A stretch of 64,000 nucleotides of DNA from the IMG/VR virus record IMGVR_UViG_3300027816_000051, positions 62,001-126,000 of that record; one strand, written 5' to 3'. The DNA is from a virus. Shown in pieces: positions 36,912-45,977 of the stretch (its first letter is position 1; each line of letters starts with the position of its first letter). A program made the position numbers and the translations under genes. The notes under the pieces are model-generated. The model did not search any database and had not been told where the DNA came from. It was given only the letters and a program-made list of their open reading frames with translations.

Positions 36912-38671
36912 TGGATAAAAAAAGGATTATATTACCATCTAAAAAATTTTTTGGTTCAATCAATGAAGACCAAACAATTCGTGTTGGGTTAGAGGAAACT
37001 GAGAATCTTTTAAGAGAAGGTGACAGAACAATTATTCTAAGTAACGCGGAGCTCTTTAATAAAGAAAGGAACGAAAGTAATAGCTATAAAATTCATGGTA
37101 AACTAAAAATGGTTTTTAGAAATCTTTATAGTGGTTCATCTGAATATAATCCATTATTAAAAAGACTGTATTTGGTTGGTGACGGTGGTAATAATGATTT
37201 TACAGGTTTCATACCCTACCAAGAATTTGCTTTTTTAAGAAAAGATGTGGTAAGACAAATAAACACTATACAAACTATTTCATCATTAACAACGTACAGT
37301 CCCATTTTTGCTTATTCAGGAGAAACTGAACACACCTCAATATCGTCCATACAAGCACCATATCACAATTGGAACATATACCTTTCATATGTTTATGGTC
37401 AAGACAGTGCTTATCCGATGAAATATTCATTAAGTGGTGGAACTTATTTTAGTTTTACATCAGGCGATGGAATACCTTTTAGGGTTGAAAGCAATGGTAA
37501 CACATACAAGTTAACAAGTCCTGTAGAACACGGAATGTTATCGGGTGAATTTATTACACTAAGCGGAGGTAGTTTTAATAACGCGGTAAATGTCACGGGT
37601 AAAACATTCACAATTATAAGTGTTGGTGACTCAATATATAATTCTGAAAAATATGTTTTAGAAATATCTAAATCCGAATTACCCTCTGGTTCAACACTTT
37701 CAACAGTTGTTTTTGGTAAACGATGTCTTGACAGAAATGACATAACAGGTTCCACATCTAATTATTACGTTCACAAACACAAAACACTAACAGAAAGGGA
37801 AGATTATATATTAGACAAAATTGGATTTGAGTCATCTATTTGGGAAAACGAAAGAAAATTACTTTTAGAAAATAGTGCTGGTGTTTCTGATGTTTTGGTT
37901 GAAAGGAATATGATGGAATCATTAATTTATGATTTCAAAGAACCATTTGTTCTTACGGGATTAACTAATAATTTAGGTTATTTACCAACTGAAGTTTATG
38001 TAAGTACCATTTTGGCCAATAGAAACGGTTATTTTGAATACCCACCTAAAGTTGGTTGGAAATTCAATTTTCATGATACATGGGTTGACGAACATTTTAA
38101 TGGTACAGGAACTACTGAAACGTCCATATTAACAAGTGGTTTCTCGAGAACGATTAGTGCAACAACCTATAATTTTACAACAGGTGTAGATTTACCTGTT
38201 GGTACAGTTTTACATGGTGCCTTTGTTGAATACAATCGTTCAGAATTAAAAGAAAGAATTATAAGTGAATCATATCACAGATTCTCTAATCCTTTATTTG
38301 TTTTTGATTATGGACAAACGGGTACAACTGTAACCTTTTCAGGTGGTTCAATGACAAACATGTATGGTCTTTATTATCAACCACACCATAGAGTAAAACT
38401 AAGACAATTGTCACCATATATTGAAACTTCAACAACAAATCAAGTATACGGATTACCACAGAATTCAAAATATTTTGAAGACGAGGCGTTATGGAAATGG
38501 AGAGATTTATACGACCATGGATTTATTGACCCTGATGGTTTCGGTACCAACTTTCCTTTTATTAATAATATACATTATGTAAAAAGTGATATTGATTTTT
38601 ATTTACGAAACGAAAATATCTACAGGAATAAACAAGATAAAGTTAAGAACGTAAACAAGTTTAAATGTTAA
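36911..38671 (+). CDS. Baseplate/tail structural protein
   Basis: 586 residues, mostly beta, no named family. The N-terminus 'KKRIILPSKKFFGSINEDQT' resembles that of the next gene ('TIIIPSNQMFKTD'), suggesting a shared attachment segment. The middle (~170-290) is an Ig-like Thr/Ser/Gly region, and the C-terminal part is aromatic ('LWKWRDLYDHGFIDPDGFG', 'HYVKSDIDFYLRNENIY'). It starts inside the previous stop codon (TAATG) and ends one base before the next start, so it is translated in a strict series of baseplate proteins. A gp8/gp10-type wedge role is possible but unproven. Confidence 0.6.
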   Translation: MDKKRIILPSKKFFGSINEDQTIRVGLEETENLLREGDRTIILSNAELFNKERNESNSYKIHGKLKMVFRNLYSGSSEYNPLLKRLYLVGDGGNNDFTGFIPYQEFAFLRKDVVRQINTIQTISSLTTYSPIFAYSGETEHTSISSIQAPYHNWNIYLSYVYGQDSAYPMKYSLSGGTYFSFTSGDGIPFRVESNGNTYKLTSPVEHGMLSGEFITLSGGSFNNAVNVTGKTFTIISVGDSIYNSEKYVLEISKSELPSGSTLSTVVFGKRCLDRNDITGSTSNYYVHKHKTLTEREDYILDKIGFESSIWENERKLLLENSAGVSDVLVERNMMESLIYDFKEPFVLTGLTNNLGYLPTEVYVSTILANRNGYFEYPPKVGWKFNFHDTWVDEHFNGTGTTETSILTSGFSRTISATTYNFTTGVDLPVGTVLHGAFVEYNRSELKERIISESYHRFSNPLFVFDYGQTGTTVTFSGGSMTNMYGLYYQPHHRVKLRQLSPYIETSTTNQVYGLPQNSKYFEDEALWKWRDLYDHGFIDPDGFGTNFPFINNIHYVKSDIDFYLRNENIYRNKQDKVKNVNKFKC

Positions 38672-38672
38672 T

Positions 38673-39506
38673 ATGAAAATTCTTGCTAAAAATAATGACC
38701 AAACAATTATAATTCCATCAAACCAAATGTTTAAAACAGATTTGGGTTGGACTGATAATGCTGAGCAGATGGAGCAAGAGATTTTATATGAAATCATCAA
38801 CCCAACTGAAAATTATGAAACTGTAAGATACATACATACCGCATATGACCAAGTTTCACCGGTAACTGATAATACTTTTAACCAAACGGACATATGGTAT
38901 AATTTTTATTTTTTGAATAGTTTTGGTAATTACTCACAAAATTATGAAGACGTTGGAATAACAATGGAAGAAAATTCTAAAATGTTAAAACAGTCAACAG
39001 AAAGTTTTTTCAGATTAGAGTTTTACAAAACTAATAATGACGCATCACCAAATCAAACGAATAGAAGATTGGTTTTTGCAAAGAATTTATCACTCCCTCT
39101 TGGTGAAAGAATATATTATACAGGCACACCGTCGGGAGCTACGTTACCTCTAAACGATTTTGTTTATGTCCCTGTTTTCACTGGTTCAAACTACAGAAAT
39201 ACGGAAAATATGTACTTTTTTTGGTTTGCGGATGATTCACCATTTGATGAAACAAATATTACGGGAAATACATTTTATATGACCGCCAAGTACTATAATG
39301 CAAAAGACGGAAGTGTTATTGATTTTGTAAATAAATCAAAAAATGTAAATGCAACAACACCGTATGCTGAAGAAGAAGATGTCTACTATAAAGTAATTAT
39401 AGATAGAACAAATTATTCATACATAGTTTATGCGTATAATGGTTCATTAGGTACAAGAAAAGGAATAGTAACCGCACCAATAAATTTTTATGAAAGAAAA
39501 CAATAA
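38673..39506 (+). CDS. Baseplate/tail structural protein
   Basis: 277 residues, predicted beta-rich and Asn/Tyr/Thr-rich, no recognised family. The start 'MKILAKNNDQTIIIPSNQMF' matches the N-terminal style of the preceding protein. Segments such as 'SFFRLEFYKTNNDASPNQTN' and 'YIVYAYNGSLGTRKGIVTAP' look like surface strands. It overlaps the next gene by one base (TAATG). Its role is inferred from the operon only. Confidence 0.55.
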   Translation: MKILAKNNDQTIIIPSNQMFKTDLGWTDNAEQMEQEILYEIINPTENYETVRYIHTAYDQVSPVTDNTFNQTDIWYNFYFLNSFGNYSQNYEDVGITMEENSKMLKQSTESFFRLEFYKTNNDASPNQTNRRLVFAKNLSLPLGERIYYTGTPSGATLPLNDFVYVPVFTGSNYRNTENMYFFWFADDSPFDETNITGNTFYMTAKYYNAKDGSVIDFVNKSKNVNATTPYAEEEDVYYKVIIDRTNYSYIVYAYNGSLGTRKGIVTAPINFYERKQ

Positions 39507-40672
39507 TGGATATTAAATCACCAACAAAATACGAAATACTTAGGAAAAATATTCCTAATGTTAAATTGTATTCAAACGATGGTCCATATTGGTACAATAG
39601 TTTGGGTAGTTTAATATCGTGGTCGGAGTCTCAATATCTTGACCCTTTAGATGGTTTTATAGTGTATAACGTCACTGGTGGTACTGTTAGTAATGGATAC
39701 TACATGTGGACGGGAACCACCATACCAACCAACTCTTACGGAGACGCTGGTTGTGATTTAACTTTAGAACTATATGGTTGGAACAATATTACAAAAGGGG
39801 AGGCGTATGGTGAACACATGTTACCGATATTTTTAGAAACACACGTTGACGAAATGGGTGTAATGGTTGGTTTTGATGGGGAACTTGAACAAGTTGAACA
39901 AATTTGTAACTTTTCTTATACTCAGACCGGTAACACAGTTCAGGTTTACAATACGGTGGACACGAGTAAAGTTTCTGAAATACATTTTATCGATTTTACT
40001 GTCAGTTGGGGAGACGGGACTACAAGTATTCTATCAACAACTGGAATTACCGCAACAAAAACATATTCATCCACCGGCGAAACAACCATATCAATTTCAA
40101 TCAACACACCATGGAGTCAGTTTGAAACTAAAAAGAAAGTACAAGTACCTTCAAATACCACTGTCTCTAACCCATTAGGGACATTCTCCGGGTTCACAAT
40201 ACCATACACCAACATATCGGGTCAAAGTCAAAATTATCTAAACGATTTAGACTATAATGGAACCAACACAGGTTATACCACATTTACATATGCTGCAATT
40301 GGTAAAAGTAAAATTAGCGAATTAAAATTATACGGTTCAAATACATACTCAGGTGTAACTACAGGAGTAACAAATGGTGTGGCTTACAGTGCATACACAA
40401 TTGATAATTTGTATTATCAAGATTTTGAGGATGGAATCACTACAATTACTGGTACAACATCAGGATTTACAAAAGAAGAAGTCATCAATAAGGTTATTAC
40501 AAGAAATGAACATTTCTTAGGATTTATTGATGAACCAGTAATCTATTCTGACATTTTTGTTGAAAGAGGAAAACAAGGTGTAATGGAAAAAACATTACGA
40601 TTATCTGAAATTGACAACACAGGTGAATTATCAATTTATGGAAACGGATATTTTAATATTAGAAAACAATAA
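39506..40672 (+). CDS. Tail structural protein with PKD-like domain
   Basis: 388 residues. Residues ~150-205 include 'FIDFTVSWGDGTTSILSTTG' and 'TKTYSSTGETTISISI', the V-x-W-G-D-G-T ... Y ... G signature of a PKD (Ig-like) domain often used for carbohydrate or surface contacts. The conserved-looking C-terminal segment is 'EPVIYSDIFVERGKQGVMEK' followed by 'SIYGNGYFNIRK'. Start overlaps the previous stop (TAATG). A fibre-attachment or wedge-periphery role is inferred from position. Confidence 0.58.
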   Translation: MDIKSPTKYEILRKNIPNVKLYSNDGPYWYNSLGSLISWSESQYLDPLDGFIVYNVTGGTVSNGYYMWTGTTIPTNSYGDAGCDLTLELYGWNNITKGEAYGEHMLPIFLETHVDEMGVMVGFDGELEQVEQICNFSYTQTGNTVQVYNTVDTSKVSEIHFIDFTVSWGDGTTSILSTTGITATKTYSSTGETTISISINTPWSQFETKKKVQVPSNTTVSNPLGTFSGFTIPYTNISGQSQNYLNDLDYNGTNTGYTTFTYAAIGKSKISELKLYGSNTYSGVTTGVTNGVAYSAYTIDNLYYQDFEDGITTITGTTSGFTKEEVINKVITRNEHFLGFIDEPVIYSDIFVERGKQGVMEKTLRLSEIDNTGELSIYGNGYFNIRKQ

Positions 40673-40678
40673 TTTTCA

Positions 40679-40686
40679 TATTTATT
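40679..40686 (+). promoter_or_regulatory. TATTTATT late-gene motif before the 305-residue gene
   Basis: Exact TATTTATT ending ten bases before the ATG at 40697. Confidence 0.42.
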
Positions 40687-40696
40687 ATAAAAAAAC

Positions 40697-41614
40697 ATGG
40701 CAGTAGGTAGTTACGGTATAATTAGACCATCAGATGTGTCACCCGAAGACGTTGAAATTTATTTTCATTACGTTGCGGATAGAAATAGCACTTCGACTGT
40801 TACTCTTAAGAAATTAAGTTCAGCTGAAGTATTAACCCCTGTTTATCATAATTCGAACACCACGGATGATACTTCAGCACCTAATGTTGAAATCTTAGGT
40901 GGATTGTACAACTTAAAATTAACCGCATCCGATTTTGCGGATTTAGGTGTATACACACTCCATATAAGACCAAAACAAATAAGAACTTCAATTACTGATT
41001 GTGGAATTTTAGCGTCTCTACCTTCAGTTAGAGGATTGGTCATTGACTTATCCAATGTTCCTGCTGATGATAGAAATAAATTTACACCACAAGGACTTGT
41101 TGGATATAGAATTGAGTACATTAATTCATCTGACAATAAAAAAATTCCAAATTTTTATAGAATCGTAACATCTTCGTTCTACTGTACACCAATTGTTTCA
41201 AATTTAACAAGTACATCACAAAAAGCTATCAGATATCAGTATAGTGAACAGGCAACCAATTTGATGTTTTTAACAGTAACACCATCTTCAGCACCAACAA
41301 ATAAACCAAATACGGTTCCATTTATTGGTGTACCATCACAAAAAATCATATTAACAAACACATATTTAAATCCCACCACAATTGAGGTAGAAATGGTTGA
41401 ACATGATGCTTCAACATTGGCACATGCTCTTTATGGTAATCAAAGTAAAGCGGTTTCACAAGGTATCTATACCATCTATGACAATAATAATAACATCTAT
41501 AGACAATACAATCTTTACGAAGTTAAAGACGAATTTAATGAAACATTATATGAGATTCGTGAAGAAAGAAATGACGTAGACGAAACCTTAAACTTTGATA
41601 CTATAACAGAATAA
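40697..41614 (+). CDS. Tail/baseplate structural protein
   Basis: 305 residues. It begins 'AVGSYGIIRPSDVSPEDVEI' and contains 'GGLYNLKLTASDFADLGVYT', two beta domains joined by 'SVRGLVIDLSNVPADDRNKF'. The C-terminal ~60 residues are charged and Asn/Tyr-rich ('YRQYNLYEVKDEFNETLYEI'). No named family recognised; its location between baseplate proteins and a tail-protein-I-like gene points to a virion role. It carries its own late motif and is coupled to the next gene by TAATG. Confidence 0.58.
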   Translation: MAVGSYGIIRPSDVSPEDVEIYFHYVADRNSTSTVTLKKLSSAEVLTPVYHNSNTTDDTSAPNVEILGGLYNLKLTASDFADLGVYTLHIRPKQIRTSITDCGILASLPSVRGLVIDLSNVPADDRNKFTPQGLVGYRIEYINSSDNKKIPNFYRIVTSSFYCTPIVSNLTSTSQKAIRYQYSEQATNLMFLTVTPSSAPTNKPNTVPFIGVPSQKIILTNTYLNPTTIEVEMVEHDASTLAHALYGNQSKAVSQGIYTIYDNNNNIYRQYNLYEVKDEFNETLYEIREERNDVDETLNFDTITE

Positions 41615-44600
41615 TGGCAAGGAGAAAAGTACCGAGTCAAGCGTCAAGCGGAGCGGAAACATTTAATGATTTCTTAGTTGGTAGACAGATAACTGATGGT
41701 TCATCTGCACTAACCAACACCGTATTTGCGCTTGATAAGTCTATCCCTGACAAAGATTCTAAAAATTTTACGAGTAACCCATTCTCTCAATTTTTAACAT
41801 TAGATACGTTAAAAGAGGTTGAGGGTATTCAAACAACATCAGCAACACCAAGAAAAAAGAGAACTGACGAAGTAAGGTTTAAGGGCAACAAAAAATATGC
41901 CGATAAATCTTTATTTGGTTCGTTAACAAGTAGAATTTTAGTTTCATTAACTAGAATTATAAACAAGTTTCCGGGTGGAATTTCAATCTTATCGGACAGT
42001 CCTATAGGTGTTTCTAATTACAGTGCTAGTGGAATAACATATAACGATAGCACCAATACCACAACTTTTTACATCGAAAGAAGTAAAATATTCAATCCTT
42101 TTGATTTAGTTTTTGTTGAGCCTAATTCAGTAGTTAAACCAGAAACTGAAAACGAATTAAGAAATTTTTATTCGTCTTATACAAAATATGTTGTTGTTAC
42201 AAATAACACACCATATCCAATTTTAGAATACAGCGAACCGAATACAAACAATAGAATTTACTTAAAGGTATATGGACAACCATTTACTGGTTCAACATAT
42301 TCAGAAAATTTATTGATAAGACCAAACGATGGTTTAGTTGAAGAATTTTTCGAAGGGTTAGACGATTTAGAGGAATCACTTTTAAATAGAGAAACAAATC
42401 CAATTTATACTTCATCATTTAAAGTACCGAGAGATGTTCAAGACAATTCAAAAACATCTTTGGTTGATGTTGTAATAACTTGGCCAATATCTAATGATGG
42501 TTATAACATACAAATAACCGGTTTTGATTACGATTTATATGTTGGTAAATTAAAAGATATTGCTGATGAGATAGATGTGTATAAATCTAATCTAATGGTT
42601 AGATTTTTAGCCGCACCACAGTTATTTGAATTTGACACCGAAGATAAAAGAGCTGAAAGTGTATTTCAATTATATGGTCAAAGCTTTGATAGTGTAAAGA
42701 AATACATAGACAACATAGCTTATATGAGAAACGTAAGTTATGATGGAATTAATAATTTACCTGATGTACTTTTAAAAAACTTAGCAGAAAATTTAGGTTT
42801 ATCAACATTAAATTTATTCGATGAAAATAGTCTAAATGATGTTTTATATTCAAGATTACAATCAAATTATGACGGAGTATCAACCGGTACGAATTTAATT
42901 GAAGCTGAGTATGAGTTTTATCGAAGATTACTTATAAATCTTGCTCACATTTATAAATCAAAAGGAACAAAATCCTCTATTGATTTCTTTTTAAAATTTT
43001 TGGGGGCACCCGAGCCTTTGATTAGGATTGATGAATACATTTATAAAGTAACGTCAATTCCATCTAGTTTTAATTTACAACAAGACATATACGATGCGAT
43101 TCAAGGTAACAAAAGATATTCTTACGCCACCTTTGATAGTACAGGTTTCACATATTCTAAAGTTTACTACTCAGCGTCAACAACATTTGACAGAGAGGGT
43201 TACCCTGTAGACGAAAAAACTGGACTACCAAGAAGAGCATATAACGAAACTGAAAACATATTCTTTGGTAAAGGTTCAGGATGGTACGATATTACATTAT
43301 CACACCGTACTCCACTCGTTTTAGACAGTAGTAACTCAATACTAACGGGTAACACCAAAACAATTAAAACAAAGAATAAAAACTACACATACGGAGAAGA
43401 ATACTTTGATTTATATAGAACATTACCAGGTTTAGATACCGGTTATGAATTGGTTTCCGCGGTCGATAATAAAGACGGAAAACCAATTGAGGATGATTAT
43501 TTATTAATTTTAAATAGAAAAAACATTGGAATTTATATCTCACCATCACGAGGTATAGATTATGATATCTTTAGACAAAGTAGAGAATTATTAATAAGTT
43601 TTGGTACAAATACTTTATTACCCCAAACAGGTAAAACTTTTGCTGAATTTTTAGACACCTTTATTCATGGACTTGTAACAAATTCTAACAAAATTCGTTA
43701 CAAAAAAAATTATATTCAATTAGAAGATGTCTATAGAGATTATATATCACAAACAACAGGTTTTACACCATATAATCAAATAAATGTTATTGAATTTGTT
43801 AATAAATTATCACCTTATTGGCCACAATTAGTTGAACAATTAGTACCATCAACCACTCAATGGACCGGCGGTAATTTAATAGAAAATAACGTGTTTGGTA
43901 GACCAAAATATCAATATAGATATGATTGTCAACCATTAGAATTTATTGAGGAACTATACCCTGATTTTGAAAATGTAATTGAGGAAGATTTAGAAAATAT
44001 TTTAGGTGAAGAAAATAATTTTAGAGGTTTAATAAACCTTACAGGTGTTACTTACTATCCTGTAATTGAAATTGATGGAACAGTTTATGGTGGGGCCGAC
44101 TACACGGGTCTAACATCCTCTATGTATGTGATTGTTAGTGGAACAAGTAACACTTCAAACAGTGCAAAATTATTTGATGCACAACCATTTACAGGATGTA
44201 CAAGTGGGGTCACCAGTGGTGATACGGTAAATCTTTCCTTAATATGTGATTATAAAGATTATCTTGAACCTGATGTTACTAAAATTAAAGAACTATGGTT
44301 ATCGGCGTTATCTGTATTGATTGATGACGTAACTATTACAAGAAATAGTGCAGGGTATGAACCCTATTCTGCTTTCACGGGAACCACAGGCCAAACATAT
44401 TTTTCAGAAACAATACCATTAATAAAATACACAACATACACTGATGAAAATGGTGTTGAAAAAGTTAAGTTTTCATCCGTAAAATTAGGTCCAAACGAAT
44501 GTTCAGTGGTCGACTATTTTGATTATCGATTTGATGCCGATTACAAAATCACAAAAAATACAAATGGAATCAGTGTTAAAGTTTATACTGATAATACCGT

Positions 44601-45858
44601 TTATTGCGACTCAAACAGTGGATGTACATTAGTGAGTGATGTGTTTTTTGAAGTAATTGGATACAAAACAGGTATCCAACAAGGTTCAACATGGCCATTT
44701 AACATTTATGCTAATTGTGTAAGTGGAACAAATGAAAATGCGGATGTTTACATTCAAAAAGTTAGTGATTGTGTATATAAATTAACTGGTTTTTCAGAAA
44801 ATGATGTAATAGATTTTAATATTGTAGATGCAGCAAATAAAGAAGTAAAATTCAAAATTGAAGGTCTACAACCCAAAATTGAACATGACCCATGTCCAAC
44901 ACCATCAGGAAAAAGTCACGTAGAATTATTTAGTATTGTTGGTTACCAAGGAACAATATCATCCCCAATTTCAGTTGTTTCAGGTGCAACATATTGTGAC
45001 AATTACACAGGTTACACAATACAACCAAAAGTTGAATACAAATCAAACTTTAACTATGGTTTAAAATGTGACTCTATAGTTTTAGTAGTTGATAGCGGAT
45101 TAACCATTGACAACCAAACTACAGATGACAATATTGAAAGTTATATTAGTGGTGGTACGATAAGTGGTAAAAGTGTTTGTGATTTAAATGTTGGGGAATA
45201 TGTTTTATCTGCATCTTACAAACAATGTACAGAATATAGTCACCAACAAATTGTGAATGGACCTGTATCAGGGTATTCATTTACGTACAACTATCAAAAA
45301 CTTGAAATTACAGACATTGAATGTTTAGCATCAATCAAGAAAAGTATCATTACAGGATTAACCCAAAATAATACTTATGAAGTTTTTGAAGTTTTACCAA
45401 CAACACAACTAAGAGTTTATACAAATAGAATCATTGAAAATTTTGGAACACCTACAAATAGTGTTTACTTTTTTGACGATAGGTTCCCAGAGGAATTACA
45501 AAAAAAACCAACAGATTTTATTGAACCTTGTTGTGACCATCCGAAAGAATTATATAACCATGGGGATTATTTAATAAACAAATATGGTAAAACCATAGAA
45601 GTAATTGATGTCGACTTAAATTATTGCGATACAGGATTATACTTCAATCTAAATTTTGAATTAGACAATACACCACTAACTGATGAATTTGTTGTTGTTT
45701 TCAATGGAAATAACAGCGACCAAATTCTGATGAAACACAAATACGATAAACATCCAAATATTGGATTCAACCTCGGTCAATATTATATCGATGCCAACCA
45801 TTGTCCTACAGAACCAACTAATGAGGAATTAAGTAGTTCCATTTTTGATTGTCCATGA
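41614..45858 (+). CDS. Large tail protein with tail-protein-I-like segment
   Basis: 1414 residues. Residues ~330-480 include 'ESVFQLYGQSFDSVKKYIDN', 'LIEAEYEFYRRLLINLAHIY' and 'KSKGTKSSIDFFLKFLGAP', the pattern of P2 gpI-type tail proteins that sit at the baseplate edge where fibres attach. Residues ~840-1414 are Cys/Thr/Gly-rich beta modules with phrases such as 'DPCPTPSGKSHVELF', similar in style to the Cys-rich modules of the next two genes. It ends ATGA, overlapping a small candidate ORF, and directly precedes the giant stalk gene, which suits a fibre-attachment role. Confidence 0.62.
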   Translation: MARRKVPSQASSGAETFNDFLVGRQITDGSSALTNTVFALDKSIPDKDSKNFTSNPFSQFLTLDTLKEVEGIQTTSATPRKKRTDEVRFKGNKKYADKSLFGSLTSRILVSLTRIINKFPGGISILSDSPIGVSNYSASGITYNDSTNTTTFYIERSKIFNPFDLVFVEPNSVVKPETENELRNFYSSYTKYVVVTNNTPYPILEYSEPNTNNRIYLKVYGQPFTGSTYSENLLIRPNDGLVEEFFEGLDDLEESLLNRETNPIYTSSFKVPRDVQDNSKTSLVDVVITWPISNDGYNIQITGFDYDLYVGKLKDIADEIDVYKSNLMVRFLAAPQLFEFDTEDKRAESVFQLYGQSFDSVKKYIDNIAYMRNVSYDGINNLPDVLLKNLAENLGLSTLNLFDENSLNDVLYSRLQSNYDGVSTGTNLIEAEYEFYRRLLINLAHIYKSKGTKSSIDFFLKFLGAPEPLIRIDEYIYKVTSIPSSFNLQQDIYDAIQGNKRYSYATFDSTGFTYSKVYYSASTTFDREGYPVDEKTGLPRRAYNETENIFFGKGSGWYDITLSHRTPLVLDSSNSILTGNTKTIKTKNKNYTYGEEYFDLYRTLPGLDTGYELVSAVDNKDGKPIEDDYLLILNRKNIGIYISPSRGIDYDIFRQSRELLISFGTNTLLPQTGKTFAEFLDTFIHGLVTNSNKIRYKKNYIQLEDVYRDYISQTTGFTPYNQINVIEFVNKLSPYWPQLVEQLVPSTTQWTGGNLIENNVFGRPKYQYRYDCQPLEFIEELYPDFENVIEEDLENILGEENNFRGLINLTGVTYYPVIEIDGTVYGGADYTGLTSSMYVIVSGTSNTSNSAKLFDAQPFTGCTSGVTSGDTVNLSLICDYKDYLEPDVTKIKELWLSALSVLIDDVTITRNSAGYEPYSAFTGTTGQTYFSETIPLIKYTTYTDENGVEKVKFSSVKLGPNECSVVDYFDYRFDADYKITKNTNGISVKVYTDNTVYCDSNSGCTLVSDVFFEVIGYKTGIQQGSTWPFNIYANCVSGTNENADVYIQKVSDCVYKLTGFSENDVIDFNIVDAANKEVKFKIEGLQPKIEHDPCPTPSGKSHVELFSIVGYQGTISSPISVVSGATYCDNYTGYTIQPKVEYKSNFNYGLKCDSIVLVVDSGLTIDNQTTDDNIESYISGGTISGKSVCDLNVGEYVLSASYKQCTEYSHQQIVNGPVSGYSFTYNYQKLEITDIECLASIKKSIITGLTQNNTYEVFEVLPTTQLRVYTNRIIENFGTPTNSVYFFDDRFPEELQKKPTDFIEPCCDHPKELYNHGDYLINKYGKTIEVIDVDLNYCDTGLYFNLNFELDNTPLTDEFVVVFNGNNSDQILMKHKYDKHPNIGFNLGQYYIDANHCPTEPTNEELSSSIFDCP

Positions 45859-45977
45859 TAAAAACTGTAAAAATAGACGTTGACAATACCCGAATAAATG
45901 AGTATATTTTTATAATAAAAATAGATATAGATAAGACTGTAGATTTAAATGGCATTAATAAAAATAAACACAGGTAA
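45855..45977 (+). CDS. Candidate 40-residue leader-type ORF before the giant gene
   Basis: The ATG at 45855 overlaps the previous stop (ATGA), and the frame runs to a TAA at 45975-45977, 29 bases inside the giant stalk gene. The product is 'MIKTVKIDVDNTRINEYIFI' followed by 20 more residues, alternating hydrophobic and charged. It could be a real small protein or only serve to bring ribosomes to the giant gene's start. Support is limited to the overlap geometry. Confidence 0.3.
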   Translation: MIKTVKIDVDNTRINEYIFIIKIDIDKTVDLNGINKNKHR

